Part shown: piece by piece, positions 1 to 8,084 of the stretch | Layout: each line of letters opens with the position of its first letter | How positions within the stretch are numbered: the stretch's first letter is position 1 | Assembly (NCBI GenBank): GCA_964344255.1 | Contig: CAYFMQ010000001.1 | Location: 682,001 to 746,000, forward strand | Reading direction: 5' to 3' | DNA: 64,000 nucleotides | Source of the DNA: JAJFIE01 sp964344255 | GTDB lineage: Bacteria; Pseudomonadota; Alphaproteobacteria; Rhodospirillales; Casp-alpha2 | Notes under the pieces: generated by a model | What the model saw: the letters and a program-made list of their open reading frames with translations, nothing else | Databases searched by the model: none | Told to the model about the DNA's origin: nothing | Position numbers and translations under genes: made by a program

Positions 1-415
1 TGGCGCCGCCTTCATCTGGAACCTCATAGGCATGCAGGATGGAAACATACGACGGAACTTTTCTGAAAGACGAATCCGAATGCCAGAGCTGATTGCCTTT
101 CTGGTATCGGGTATTGGCGTTCGCACTATCATCCTTCGTGCCGTCATCATGGACGTTCCCGACAGTCCCGAAATAGACGACCTTACCCGTCCGGCCAAAG
201 GTAACGTGTTCCGGCTCCGGTTCGCCCAACAAGCGGGTAAACGCCAGATGTTTTTCGTCCGACATGTCCTGATCGGAAAAATAGAGAAGGGAATAGGTAT
301 CGACGGCTTCCCTGATTTGGCTGACCACTTCTTCAGATAGGTTGCCACTCAATTCAACACCCCTCACGCGTGCTCCGAAGTCGTCATGCACCGGGTTGAT
401 GATTAGCTGAACCAT
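1..415 (-). CDS. TauD/TfdA-family Fe(II)/2-oxoglutarate dioxygenase, N-terminal part
   Basis: The reading frame starts at ATG 415 and runs off the left edge of the window, so only the first 138 residues are visible. The opening (MVQLIINPVHDDFGARVRGV) and the following helix resemble the TfdA/TauD family. An LWHSDSSF segment supplies the first two iron ligands, His112 and Asp114, of the HxD...H facial triad; the distal His and the Arg that binds 2-oxoglutarate lie outside the window. Members couple decarboxylation of 2-oxoglutarate to hydroxylation of small acids such as taurine or phenoxyacetates; the substrate here cannot be told. It is divergent from gpsA. Family assignment is fairly secure and function is open. 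Confidence 0.8.
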   Translation of the reverse strand, partial: MVQLIINPVHDDFGARVRGVELSGNLSEEVVSQIREAVDTYSLLYFSDQDMSDEKHLAFTRLLGEPEPEHVTFGRTGKVVYFGTVGNVHDDGTKDDSANANTRYQKGNQLWHSDSSFRKVPSYVSILHAYEVPDEGGA

Positions 416-544
416 TGCTCATTTCTCCCTGTTACAGGGCAAGTGACATCAACTTGCTTAACCGATATCGGCCTTGCCATCCAGACATAAGAACTTCATG
501 TCTGAATGCTTGAGCCAACCCTTCCGGCACGGCATAACTATTCC

Positions 545-1549
545 ATGAGCAATAATATCCACAAAGTTGGCATTATCGGCGCCGGCGCCTGGGGCACAGC
601 ACTGGCATGCTCCGTACGCCGGGCAGGGCGCAAGGCTGTCTTGTGGGCTCATGAGAAAGAAGTCGTAGACGCCATCAACAACGGGGACGGAAATCCCTTG
701 TTCCTGCCGGGCGTGCCCCTGGAGCCCGGCATTCTCGCCAGTAATGACATCACGGAAGTTGTTGATGCCGATGCGGTTCTGATCGTAACACCGGCCCAGT
801 TTCTCAGGCCCGTAACCAACGGCCTGAAGGAAGTCTGGAATGAGGGCACGCCGGCTGTCCTGTGCGCCAAAGGCATTGAGAACGATACGCTCATGCTCAT
901 GAACGAGGTGCTCGCGGAAACCATACCCCAAGCGCCAGCCGCCGTGCTTTCAGGACCGACATTTGCCGCCGAAGTGGCCCGTGGCCTGCCCACGGCGGTA
1001 ACCCTGGCTGTTGAAGACACAGCGTTGCAGGAATCCCTTTCGGCAGCCCTCACGACACCCTATTTCAGGCCTTACCGTTCAGATGATGTCGTAGGCGCGG
1101 AAATTGGCGGCGTGGTGAAGAATGTCCTGGCCATAGCCTGTGGCATAAGCGAAGGCCGCTCATTGGGCGACAACGCCCGGGCCGCCCTGATTACCAGGGG
1201 TCTTGCTGAGATAGTCAGGCTGGGTCGCGCCAAGGGCGGCAAGGCAGAAACGTTCATGGGGCTGTCAGGCCTTGGCGATCTGACTCTCACCTGTAACGCG
1301 ATGCAATCCAGGAACTTCTCTTTGGGCGTTGAACTGGGCAAGGGCGCGGATTTAAACGATATTCTGAACAGTCGTCGTACCGTCGCGGAAGGGGTCCATT
1401 CTGCCGCTGCTCTTGTCAAACTGGCGGATAAACTCGATGTTGATATGCCCATCTGCCAAGCCGTTGACGCCGTTATCAATCAGGGCGCTGACATCTCTGA
1501 AACCATATCGGAACTGCTGGCCCGGCCCGTCAGCGTCGAATTACCATAA
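545..1549 (+). CDS. gpsA: Glycerol-3-phosphate dehydrogenase [NAD(P)+]
   Basis: This cytosolic enzyme reduces dihydroxyacetone phosphate to sn-glycerol 3-phosphate, the backbone of phospholipids. The N-terminal Rossmann motif has glycines 12, 14 and 17 (GAGAWG). The family blocks SGPTFAAEVARGLPTA, GGVVKNVLAIACGI (with the catalytic Lys) and GLSGLGDLTLTC are all present. The protein is 334 residues from ATG 545, the usual family length. An in-frame ATG at 506 would add 13 residues with no family similarity, so 545 is preferred. A YciI gene follows 25 bases downstream, an arrangement often seen in alphaproteobacteria. Nothing looks abnormal. Confidence 0.97.
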   Translation: MSNNIHKVGIIGAGAWGTALACSVRRAGRKAVLWAHEKEVVDAINNGDGNPLFLPGVPLEPGILASNDITEVVDADAVLIVTPAQFLRPVTNGLKEVWNEGTPAVLCAKGIENDTLMLMNEVLAETIPQAPAAVLSGPTFAAEVARGLPTAVTLAVEDTALQESLSAALTTPYFRPYRSDDVVGAEIGGVVKNVLAIACGISEGRSLGDNARAALITRGLAEIVRLGRAKGGKAETFMGLSGLGDLTLTCNAMQSRNFSLGVELGKGADLNDILNSRRTVAEGVHSAAALVKLADKLDVDMPICQAVDAVINQGADISETISELLARPVSVELP

Positions 1550-1574
1550 TTACTGTTAGTTTAAGGATCCAAGC

Positions 1575-1859
1575 ATGCTGTTCTCTATCGTCTGTTTTGA
1601 TAAAAAAGATCACGGCCATGTCAGGGCGGAAAACCGTCCGGCGCATCTGGAATACCTGAAAGGGTTTGCAGACAAAGCTTATGTAGCCGGGCCCATGTTG
1701 GGTAATGATGGCGAAAGCATGATCGGCAGCCTTCTGATCATGGATTTCGACGATAAGGCGGCCGCCGACGCCTTTGCCGCAAACGATCCCTATAACAAGG
1801 CGGGTTTGTTCGATAGCGTTACCATAGCCCCCTGGAAGAAGGTCCTTCCCGCTGACTGA
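1575..1859 (+). CDS. YciI family protein
   Basis: This 94-residue single-domain protein has a YCII ferredoxin-like fold. It opens with MLFSIVCFDKKDHGHVR and carries the family pattern R-x-x-H-L-x-Y (RPAHLEYL), a conserved G-P-M-L turn and a late DPY motif (ANDPYNKAG). The His and Asp of these motifs form the presumed active-site pocket in the family, whose reactions are mostly unknown; some relatives are dehydrochlorinases. It lies 25 bases after gpsA and overlaps the predicted start of the ferredoxin gene by 8 bases, so the three are probably co-transcribed. Confidence 0.9.
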   Translation: MLFSIVCFDKKDHGHVRAENRPAHLEYLKGFADKAYVAGPMLGNDGESMIGSLLIMDFDDKAAADAFAANDPYNKAGLFDSVTIAPWKKVLPAD

Positions 1860-2196
1860 CGGCCCTCAATACAAGCTATGCGCGCTTGACGATATCGCGG
1901 ATGGCCAATCCGCCGGATTTGCCATTGAAACGGATGATCTCAGGATCGGAATCATGGCGATACGGCGGGACGACAAGGTTTTTACCTATATCAATAGCTG
2001 TCCCCATATCGGTGCGCCGTTGGACTTCAAGCCCGGGCAATTTCTGGACCTGGCGCGTGAACATATATTGTGCTCAAGCCACGGCGCTTTGTTCAGAATT
2101 GAGGATGGGTACTGTATTTCAGGCCCCTGCGCAGGGAAAAACCTAAAGCCAGTTTCAAATGCAGTGGACAAAGGCGTCGTTTACGTTCGCCCTTAG
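1852..2196 (+). CDS. Small Rieske [2Fe-2S] ferredoxin-like protein (CTG start proposed)
   Basis: The frame encodes one Rieske domain with Cys50-x-His52 (SCPHIGAP) and Cys74-x2-His77 (CSSHGALF), the complete ligand set for a 2Fe-2S cluster. The first ATG (1954) would cut off the first beta strands, while similarity to the family (YKLCALDDIADGQSAGF) continues in frame up to base 1852. No ATG or GTG lies between there and the in-frame stop at 1825. CTG 1852 follows a GGAAGAAGG purine stretch (1834-1842) by 9 bases and would give MTDGPQYKL, so I take it as the start (114 residues). It probably acts as an electron carrier or a small nitrite-reductase-D-like protein; the partner is unknown. Confidence 0.75.
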   Translation: MTDGPQYKLCALDDIADGQSAGFAIETDDLRIGIMAIRRDDKVFTYINSCPHIGAPLDFKPGQFLDLAREHILCSSHGALFRIEDGYCISGPCAGKNLKPVSNAVDKGVVYVRP

Positions 2197-2224
2197 GTTG
2201 ACAGCCATACCGTTGGCATTCCTG

Positions 2225-2884
2225 TCATTTGCTTTCCCGGTCGTTAACCGTGATCAAGCTCAAAACTGCATCTTCAATGCATGAATTCATGCCCTTTGAC
2301 CATCGGGGCAATGTCCGATTTGGGCCGAAAAACGGAGCCGATCCTACCAGCATAGAATAGATGGTTATTGCCAGTTGCCTACACGCCCGTTCACCCAATT
2401 CAGGGCGAAGACGGGCAATGAGATCGGCGTATCGACCGGTAACCCAGTCATACCAGCGGTCCCGCAATGACCGTGTGCCTTCATCATGGGTTTCGAGAGA
2501 CCAGCGTTCCCTGACGAGCGCCAGGAATTTTTCATCTTCGTTGGCTTTTAACTCGAATGCGACCAGCCTTTTTATACAATGGAGTGGATTACCGACATGC
2601 CTGTCGTGAACGAGGATCCATTCTTCCCGGTGCCTGTCCATCATCCGGCTTAGAGCGGCGCGGAGTAGATGAGCCCTGCTGGGGAAATAGTATTGCAGGT
2701 TCCCCTTCTTGATACCGACTCGTTTTGCAACACCTTCCAGCGTCAACCCCGCATGCCCGTCCACGGCGATGATATCAAGGGTGGTCTTGAGAATTTCCTC
2801 AACGCGATCTGCGCCCTTCGCTGTGTTCGCCCGGTCAGACGGGATATTTGAATCTTCCTGGAAAAATTGGGTGTCAGTTTGCAT
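2225..2884 (-). CDS. TetR/AcrR-family transcriptional regulator
   Basis: This 219-residue regulator has an N-terminal TetR helix-turn-helix (about residues 29-75: LTLEGVAKRVGIKKGNLQYY followed by F and P) and a helical C-terminal ligand-binding domain with a BetI-like tail. The DNA-recognition helix GNLQYYF is typical of TetR proteins. The gene is divergent from the hydrolase / amine oxidase / Rieske-like operon across a 130-base spacer, which suggests it represses that operon and responds to its substrate. The ligand is unknown. About 25 residues precede the HTH, and the true start could be somewhat internal. Confidence 0.9.
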   Translation of the reverse strand: MQTDTQFFQEDSNIPSDRANTAKGADRVEEILKTTLDIIAVDGHAGLTLEGVAKRVGIKKGNLQYYFPSRAHLLRAALSRMMDRHREEWILVHDRHVGNPLHCIKRLVAFELKANEDEKFLALVRERWSLETHDEGTRSLRDRWYDWVTGRYADLIARLRPELGERACRQLAITIYSMLVGSAPFFGPNRTLPRWSKGMNSCIEDAVLSLITVNDRESK

Positions 2885-2941
2885 TTTTCGCCTGCATTCA
2901 ATCTGTTTGCCGGTTTAGGGGAATTCCAATTCGTTAAAGAT

Positions 2942-2970
2942 TTGACAGTCGAATTTCGTTTCTATATTTT
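2942..2970 (+). promoter_or_regulatory. Candidate sigma-70 promoter for the hydrolase/amine-oxidase operon
   Basis: TTGACA at 2942-2947 is followed after 17 bases by TATTTT at 2965-2970 (TATATT at 2963 is an alternative with a 15-base spacer). It lies 44 bases before ATG 3015 in the divergent spacer next to the TetR gene, where a regulated promoter would be expected. No clear palindromic operator was seen in the spacer. Confidence 0.45.
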
Positions 2971-3014
2971 ATGCCAATGGCCTAAAATATTCAACATTGC
3001 TTTTGGTGAACTTG

Positions 3015-3746
3015 ATGGGCAGTTTGCAAAATGTCCTGCTTCTTCCCGGCCTGCTCGATGACAAGGCCATGTGGAGGCATCAGATTGATGGCCTTTCGGA
3101 TATAGCCAACCCGATTGCCCTCGACCTGGTGAATCACGATTCAATTTCCGAAAGCGCTGAGTGGGTGCTCAGTCAGGCGCCAGATACTTTTGCCCTCGCC
3201 GGATTTTCCATGGGTGGTTATGTCGCCTTTGAAATCATGAGGCGCGCGCCGGAACGAGTCAGCCGACTGGCGCTGATCGATACATCCGCAAGACCGGATA
3301 CCCCTGAAAGGGCTACAGAACGCAAAACGCTAATCGCACGGGCTGAGGCTGGTCATTATGCGGACATGGTGGATGAGGTTATTCCGAAGGTCTTGCATCC
3401 TAGTCGCGCCGACGATCATGAACTGGTGAATGCGATCCGTGAGATGGCCATGCGCATTGGTGCTGATGCCTATATCCGCCAGCAGAAATTGATCATGAGC
3501 CGCCCGGACAGTCGTAACGACCTTGCGGGGATTGTCTGCCCGAGCATCGTTGTCTGTGGCCGTGAGGATACGCTCACGCCGCCCGGGCTTTCAGATGAAA
3601 TGGCGGAGGGAATTCCAGTCGCGGACTTGTTTCTGGTCGATGAGTGCAATCACTATGCTCCCATGGAACAACCCACCGTCGTGACGGATATTCTTCGCCA
3701 ATGGCTGGCAGGTAAAGCCGGGGCATTAACAGGAGGTGCCTTATGA
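3015..3746 (+). CDS. Alpha/beta hydrolase
   Basis: This 243-residue alpha/beta-hydrolase-fold protein has the nucleophile elbow GFSMGG (Ser65), a late acid in GREDTLTPP and a catalytic His in CNHYAPMEQP. The oxyanion strand LLLPGLLDD is near the N terminus. Such enzymes cleave esters, lactones or C-C bonds; the substrate is unknown. ATG 3015 is preferred over an upstream TTG at 2997 because family similarity begins at GSLQNVLLLPG. The gene's stop overlaps the start of the FAD amine oxidase (ATGA at 3743-3746), so the two are translationally coupled and probably act in one degradative pathway controlled by the divergent TetR protein. Confidence 0.9.
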   Translation: MGSLQNVLLLPGLLDDKAMWRHQIDGLSDIANPIALDLVNHDSISESAEWVLSQAPDTFALAGFSMGGYVAFEIMRRAPERVSRLALIDTSARPDTPERATERKTLIARAEAGHYADMVDEVIPKVLHPSRADDHELVNAIREMAMRIGADAYIRQQKLIMSRPDSRNDLAGIVCPSIVVCGREDTLTPPGLSDEMAEGIPVADLFLVDECNHYAPMEQPTVVTDILRQWLAGKAGALTGGAL

Positions 3747-5038
3747 CAAAACCGGATGTGGATGTCGCCGTCGTTGGCGCCGGAATTGCCGGACTGACCG
3801 CTGCCTTACGCTTGAAGGGCGCCGGATTGACGGTGAGGATTCTTGAAGCCAATGACCGTGTCGGTGGCCGGTTGCATGGATTTAAGGTCGGGGACCGGGC
3901 TGTCCAGGTCGGCGGCCGATGGACCGGACCGGGGCAAGACCGAGTGAAGGGTCTCGCAGCCGAACTTGGTATCAATGTCCTGGACAACACAATTTTCAGC
4001 GACGCATCGATAGGCAGGGCAGGAGAAGAAGCTAAGCAGGTCGCTGACGCCGTGAGGAAACTTGATGCTGTTGCCGATACGGTTCCCCTCGATGCGCCAT
4101 GGCAGGCGCCGGACGCCGCCGAACTTGACGCCCAGACACTGGACTCCTGGCTTGTTGCAAATTGCGGGAGACGCACGGCGGATACCGTCGGCGGCATTCT
4201 CAGCGGATTCCTGCCCATGGCGAGTGACGTTTCGATGCTCCATGCCGCTTTTTACTTACATTCAAACGGCGGTTTGTCCGGCATTCTCGGCCTGGACGGT
4301 CCTGCGCATGACAGTGAAATGTTCGAAGGCGGCGCTCACATACTGACGACACGCCTAGGCGAAAAACTGAAAGACGACATCCGGCTCAATACTCCCGTAA
4401 CTGAAATCCATCAGAATGACGATACCGTCACGATTGTAGGCCGCGAAAATGAGCTGACGGCGCATTATGCAATTGTCACACTGCCGCCAACCCTGGCAGG
4501 GCGTGTGCTGTACGATCCTCCCATGCCGCCTGATCGGGATTATTTAACCCAGCGCATGCCGATCCGGGGAAAGATCGTCGTTGCCCTGCTTTATGACTCA
4601 CCGTTCTGGCGCGATATGGGGCACAGGCTGATTGAAACGGACAAGTTGCTCGTTTGGGATGAAGGCGGGGGCGATAAACCGGCAGCGCTGTCGGGCCTCA
4701 TATCCATCACATGGTCCCGTTATCTTTGGGAATTGCCGGCGGCGGACCGTCAAAATGCCATCCTTGGAGAGGTTGCGAACACTATCGGTGAAACGGCATT
4801 ACAGCCAGTTGAATATCATGAAATCTACTGGGCCGCAGAACCCTGGAGTCGCGGCTGCAACTCCTACATGACCACCGGTGCATGGACAGCCTGGGGCCAT
4901 ACGCTGCGAAAACCCGTCGGAAGAATTCATTGGGCCGGTGCTGAGATATCACCAAAATTTGTCGGCCAGATGGATGTCGCCATCCGCTCAGCGGAAACGG
5001 CTGTGGAGACGATACGCGCCAAACTTTCTGACAGTTAA
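3743..5038 (+). CDS. Flavin-dependent amine oxidase (monoamine-oxidase family)
   Basis: This 431-residue flavoprotein begins with an FAD-binding dinucleotide fold (VVGAGIAGLTAALRL, about residues 10-24) and the acidic ribose-binding segment LEANDRVGGR. Further conserved pieces are GGRWTGPGQDRV and a C-terminal FAD motif around GRIHWAGAEISPKFVGQMD. The family oxidises primary or secondary amines with oxygen, giving an imine or aldehyde, ammonia and peroxide. The enzyme sits between a hydrolase (4-base overlap) and a Rieske-oxygenase-like gene (15-base gap), consistent with catabolism of an amine or amino-acid-derived compound. The substrate is not predictable from the sequence. Confidence 0.92.
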   Translation: MTKPDVDVAVVGAGIAGLTAALRLKGAGLTVRILEANDRVGGRLHGFKVGDRAVQVGGRWTGPGQDRVKGLAAELGINVLDNTIFSDASIGRAGEEAKQVADAVRKLDAVADTVPLDAPWQAPDAAELDAQTLDSWLVANCGRRTADTVGGILSGFLPMASDVSMLHAAFYLHSNGGLSGILGLDGPAHDSEMFEGGAHILTTRLGEKLKDDIRLNTPVTEIHQNDDTVTIVGRENELTAHYAIVTLPPTLAGRVLYDPPMPPDRDYLTQRMPIRGKIVVALLYDSPFWRDMGHRLIETDKLLVWDEGGGDKPAALSGLISITWSRYLWELPAADRQNAILGEVANTIGETALQPVEYHEIYWAAEPWSRGCNSYMTTGAWTAWGHTLRKPVGRIHWAGAEISPKFVGQMDVAIRSAETAVETIRAKLSDS

Positions 5039-5053
5039 ATCAGGGAGAGAAAA

Positions 5054-6265
5054 ATGGATTGTCAACTTGCAGGTTTGATGACAGAGGTCGAACGCGACGC
5101 CGTGATGGCCCCCATCGAAACGGCGATGACGCCGCCAACGACCGCCTATGCCGATCAGGCCTGGTTCGATCTGGAAGTCGAGCGCGTATTTTCGAAGCGC
5201 TGGATGGGCGTCATGTTCGACTGTGACCTGCCCGCCCCCGGCGATGTGCGGCCTTTTGACTTTCTCGACATGCCTTTGGTCGCCGTGCGCGGCAAAGACG
5301 GGCGCGTCCGTGTGTTTCACAACATCTGCCCCTATGACGGCTGTCTTGCTGTGCGTTCGGAAGCTAAAGGCCTGACGGACATTGAAACCTTCTATCATGG
5401 CTGGCGTTATGACCTGGAAGGTCGCCTGATCGACGCACCCTACTGGACCGGCGATCCCAACTGCTCTGTTGCTGATATGGGTGGCATTAAAGGTGATCTT
5501 GTCGAGATCAGGTCAGAAGTCCGCCTTGGCGTGGTCTTCGTCAATCTGGACGGCGAAGCCGAAGCGGTTGATGACTGGCTTGGTCCATGGATGAAAACCG
5601 TCAGCGAACACTTTGCCGTCGACAGGCTGGTTCCGGCGCGGGACCCGGACGGAAAACCCCTGATCGAGCGCCGCTCGGTCGCGGCGAACTGGAAGACCTA
5701 TCAGGAAAACGCCTCCATCAACATACTGCATGAATCCTTTACCCATGCGCTTTACCGGAAATCCCCTGAGGTCCCCAGGGTCGATGACAACGGCAATCCA
5801 GCGTTCGGCACTCACCTTGAAGGTTGTCTGGTTGCGTTCTCTCACAAGCGGACGGATTCGGGCGATACCTATGACCCCATCCGCCTGCCGACGGCGGCGC
5901 ATGACCCTTCCCTCCAGCCGGATGTAGGATTTTTCTCAACGATTTACCCCAACCTGAACGTACCGCTACTCGATTCCATGATGAAAGTGAACATCGCCAT
6001 CCCGGTAGCCCCGGACAGGACGGACCTGATGCACCTCCGGTTCTATAGTCCGGAAGCGCTGGAGGATGAAAATTTCCAGGCGGAAGAGCGGGCCTTGCAG
6101 GAGCTGTTCGACGTCGTTCACTATGAAGACCAGCTTGCCATCGAAGCCGTGCAGCAGGCGCGCCGTTCACCGGTTTGGCGGCAGCATTTCTACGCGCCGT
6201 TCTGGGATGCGCTGCACCATTACTTCAACCAGCTTCTTATTAAGGACATGGAGAATGTCAGTTGA
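5054..6265 (+). CDS. Rieske-type oxygenase alpha-subunit homologue lacking cluster ligands
   Basis: At 403 residues it has the length and order of a ring-hydroxylating oxygenase alpha subunit: an N-terminal Rieske domain (about 40-165) and a C-terminal catalytic domain. The Rieske motif has canonical spacing but reads Cys92-x-Tyr94 ... Thr112-x2-His115 instead of CxH...CxxH, so two of four cluster ligands are absent; the flanking G-W-x-Y-D-L is kept. In the catalytic domain NWK (212-214), EN (218-219), His226 and His231 are kept, with a late EDQLAIEAVQQ block that could give the acidic ligand. The residue matching the bridging Asp is Asn223. It may have lost Rieske electron transfer and gained another activity. 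It is the third gene of the TetR-flanked operon. Confidence 0.85.
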   Translation: MDCQLAGLMTEVERDAVMAPIETAMTPPTTAYADQAWFDLEVERVFSKRWMGVMFDCDLPAPGDVRPFDFLDMPLVAVRGKDGRVRVFHNICPYDGCLAVRSEAKGLTDIETFYHGWRYDLEGRLIDAPYWTGDPNCSVADMGGIKGDLVEIRSEVRLGVVFVNLDGEAEAVDDWLGPWMKTVSEHFAVDRLVPARDPDGKPLIERRSVAANWKTYQENASINILHESFTHALYRKSPEVPRVDDNGNPAFGTHLEGCLVAFSHKRTDSGDTYDPIRLPTAAHDPSLQPDVGFFSTIYPNLNVPLLDSMMKVNIAIPVAPDRTDLMHLRFYSPEALEDENFQAEERALQELFDVVHYEDQLAIEAVQQARRSPVWRQHFYAPFWDALHHYFNQLLIKDMENVS

Positions 6266-6269
6266 GGGC

Positions 6270-7754
6270 TCAAACCGGTAGGCCTGCACGGGCGATGTCT
6301 TCAATCAATTCCTCATATACGGCCCCTCCCACATACGGAAAGGCGTAACGCCAGAAACTTCCCCAATCCAGCGTCCCGCCCGCATCGGGGCACATGGGAA
6401 TGCACTTACTGATGTTGTTGAATTCCTCGATGACATCTTTCAGAGCACCTTGCTTCCCCAATCTGGAATATGCTGCCGCCATGGTTGCCGGTTTCTGGAT
6501 ATAGGGGGCCGTCATACGCGACAGGGTGTCGGCGCATTGCGCAAAATTACCGCTGATATATTCGATCAGCCCCAGCGCCATAAGGCAGCTGTTGGGCGCG
6601 AGCGGGTTGCGGCGAAGTGACTCATTCAGGCATGCAATACTTTCCTCGATCCGGCCCAGGGTCATTAACGAATATCCCCTGTTACAGAGGTTGTGGTACT
6701 CGCTGGGATTAAGGTCCACGCCTCTCGCCGCGTGACGATCCGCCTTCTCGTAGTCGCCTTTCAGCATCAATCCACATGCCAGGGCGTAATGGCCCCGACT
6801 GTCTGTTTCCTTCAGTCGAACGGCTTCGTCTGCATAGCGCACATGCTTTTCAAGGCTGTCGGCGTAATCGTCCGTGAAAAGCAGATCGCATGCATAACCG
6901 TAACTCATGGATAGACCAGCGTAAGCCGGGGCAGAATCCGGATCAATGTCGAGAGCACGGGAAAAACAGTCCCTGGCTCTTTCCAGATTCTCAGGGCCGT
7001 TCAGCTCCAGAAGACGGCTTCCTTTTAACCGGCAGTCATAGGCCGTCAGTTCGTTGTCCGACAGGCCTTGGGCGCGTTCAAACTGATGGGCTTCCACCTG
7101 CAGGGACAAGCTCGCAGCAACGGCATGGGCAATGTCGGCCTCGACATCCAGAATATCGTTGACGGATCGGTCATAGCGTTCGGACCACAAGACCGTTCCT
7201 GTCTTTCCTTCCACCAATTCCGCCGTCACGCGCACCTGACCGCCATCCTGTCTGACGCTTCCCTCCACAACATAATTGACCCCCAGGCGGCTTGAAACCC
7301 AAGTGGCGTCTGCGGCCAATCCCTTGGCCGCCAAGCATGAGCTGCGCCCGGATACCAGCAGATCGTGGCACTTGGTCAGGTTATGGTGAATATCCGCAGA
7401 TACGCCATGACAGAAATAATCCGTATCTGGCGGGCCGATGTTATCGAATGGCATGACAGCGAGGGTTGCGCCATCCCAGTGCGGAGGGCTGTTTTCATCC
7501 AAATTTTTCAGCACCTGAATTGAGTGTGCATGTTCAACGGCTTTTGAGAAGTCGCCACTTCCCGCTCCCTGCTTAGCCAGGGCATGCACCAGTTCTGGTT
7601 TGTTCCTGACATCAAGTTTTCGGTAAACGGATGCCAGGTGGTTACGCACGGTCGAAGGGGCAATGTTGAGTTTCCGCGCGACTTCCTTGTACGTGTCGCC
7701 TTCGGCAAAATGATTTGCGACGGCTTGCTCCCTGCTGGAAAGGCTTTCTTCCAT
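6270..7754 (-). CDS. LuxR-type HTH regulator with TolB-like and TPR domains
   Basis: This 494-residue protein has three parts. Residues about 5-60 form a LuxR/GerE helix-turn-helix (YKEVARKLNIAPSTVRNHL). Residues about 95-215 form a TolB-N/adenylate-cyclase-associated domain (LAVMPFDNIG, YVVEGSVRQ, LWSERYDR). The remainder is a run of TPR helices (for example SRALDIDPDSAPAYAGLS). No signal peptide or membrane segment is seen, so it should be a cytosolic DNA-binding sensor. This architecture recalls CadC/HilA-type and cyclase-linked TPR regulators, but with the DNA-binding domain replaced by a LuxR HTH. The start at 7754 lies 20 bases from a large palindrome, suggesting autoregulation and control of the divergent small genes. 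Confidence 0.88.
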   Translation of the reverse strand: MEESLSSREQAVANHFAEGDTYKEVARKLNIAPSTVRNHLASVYRKLDVRNKPELVHALAKQGAGSGDFSKAVEHAHSIQVLKNLDENSPPHWDGATLAVMPFDNIGPPDTDYFCHGVSADIHHNLTKCHDLLVSGRSSCLAAKGLAADATWVSSRLGVNYVVEGSVRQDGGQVRVTAELVEGKTGTVLWSERYDRSVNDILDVEADIAHAVAASLSLQVEAHQFERAQGLSDNELTAYDCRLKGSRLLELNGPENLERARDCFSRALDIDPDSAPAYAGLSMSYGYACDLLFTDDYADSLEKHVRYADEAVRLKETDSRGHYALACGLMLKGDYEKADRHAARGVDLNPSEYHNLCNRGYSLMTLGRIEESIACLNESLRRNPLAPNSCLMALGLIEYISGNFAQCADTLSRMTAPYIQKPATMAAAYSRLGKQGALKDVIEEFNNISKCIPMCPDAGGTLDWGSFWRYAFPYVGGAVYEELIEDIARAGLPV

Positions 7755-7774
7755 TCAGATCCCCATACCCCAGT

Positions 7775-7817
7775 CATAGTGCATTTTGCACAACATAATT
7801 GGTGCATCTGCACTATG
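7775..7817. promoter_or_regulatory. Double-dyad palindrome in divergent promoter
   Basis: Bases 7775-7817 begin with CATAGTGCA and end with its exact reverse complement TGCACTATG. Each half is itself a dyad: GTGCA-TTT-TGCAC on the left and GTGCA-TC-TGCAC on the right. It lies between the LuxR-HTH regulator (starting at 7754, minus) and the DUF1059 gene (7882, plus). Nested symmetry of this sort fits binding of two dimers or a tetramer. A related perfect dyad (TTGTGC-AGT-GCACAA) occurs upstream of acs. The binding protein is inferred, not shown. Confidence 0.55.
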
Positions 7818-7881
7818 GCGATGTAATCGCTTACCTCGAAGAATAGCGTTATCGGTAAAACAACGCCAGAGGAGCAAAACA

Positions 7882-8073
7882 ATGACCACCTATTCATACG
7901 CCTGCCGTGATTGTGAGGGAATGGAAGCCTGCCCGGGGGAAATGACAACGGAAACGGAAGCCGAACTGTGGAAGCTCATCGAACTGCACGCCAAGATCGC
8001 CCATGATGAAGACGCAGGCGAATGGGATGATGAAACCGTTGCCTACCTGAAAACGTTAATCAAAACCAGTTAG
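7882..8073 (+). CDS. DUF1059 small cysteine/histidine protein
   Basis: This 63-residue protein has Cys8-x2-Cys11 and Cys17 near the N terminus and a HAKIAH pair in the following helix, the pattern of the DUF1059 family of small predicted metal-binding proteins. Its function is unknown. ATG 7882 is preceded by GAGGAG (7869-7874) at good distance; an in-frame ATG at 7786 would start inside the palindromic site and is rejected. The GFA-family gene follows after 11 bases, so the two are very likely one operon, divergent from the LuxR-HTH regulator. Confidence 0.85.
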   Translation: MTTYSYACRDCEGMEACPGEMTTETEAELWKLIELHAKIAHDEDAGEWDDETVAYLKTLIKTS

Positions 8074-8084
8074 GAAAACAGATC

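Noticed and set aside
32..340. Plus-strand open frame of 102 codons
   Set aside because: It is antisense to the TauD/TfdA-type gene, which has clear family motifs including HxD.
506..544. Earlier in-frame ATG for gpsA
   Set aside because: The extra 13 residues have no family similarity and the conserved N terminus begins at 545.
3574..4218. Minus-strand open frame of 214 codons
   Set aside because: Shadow of the FAD amine oxidase gene; composition is typical of an antisense frame and has no recognisable motif.
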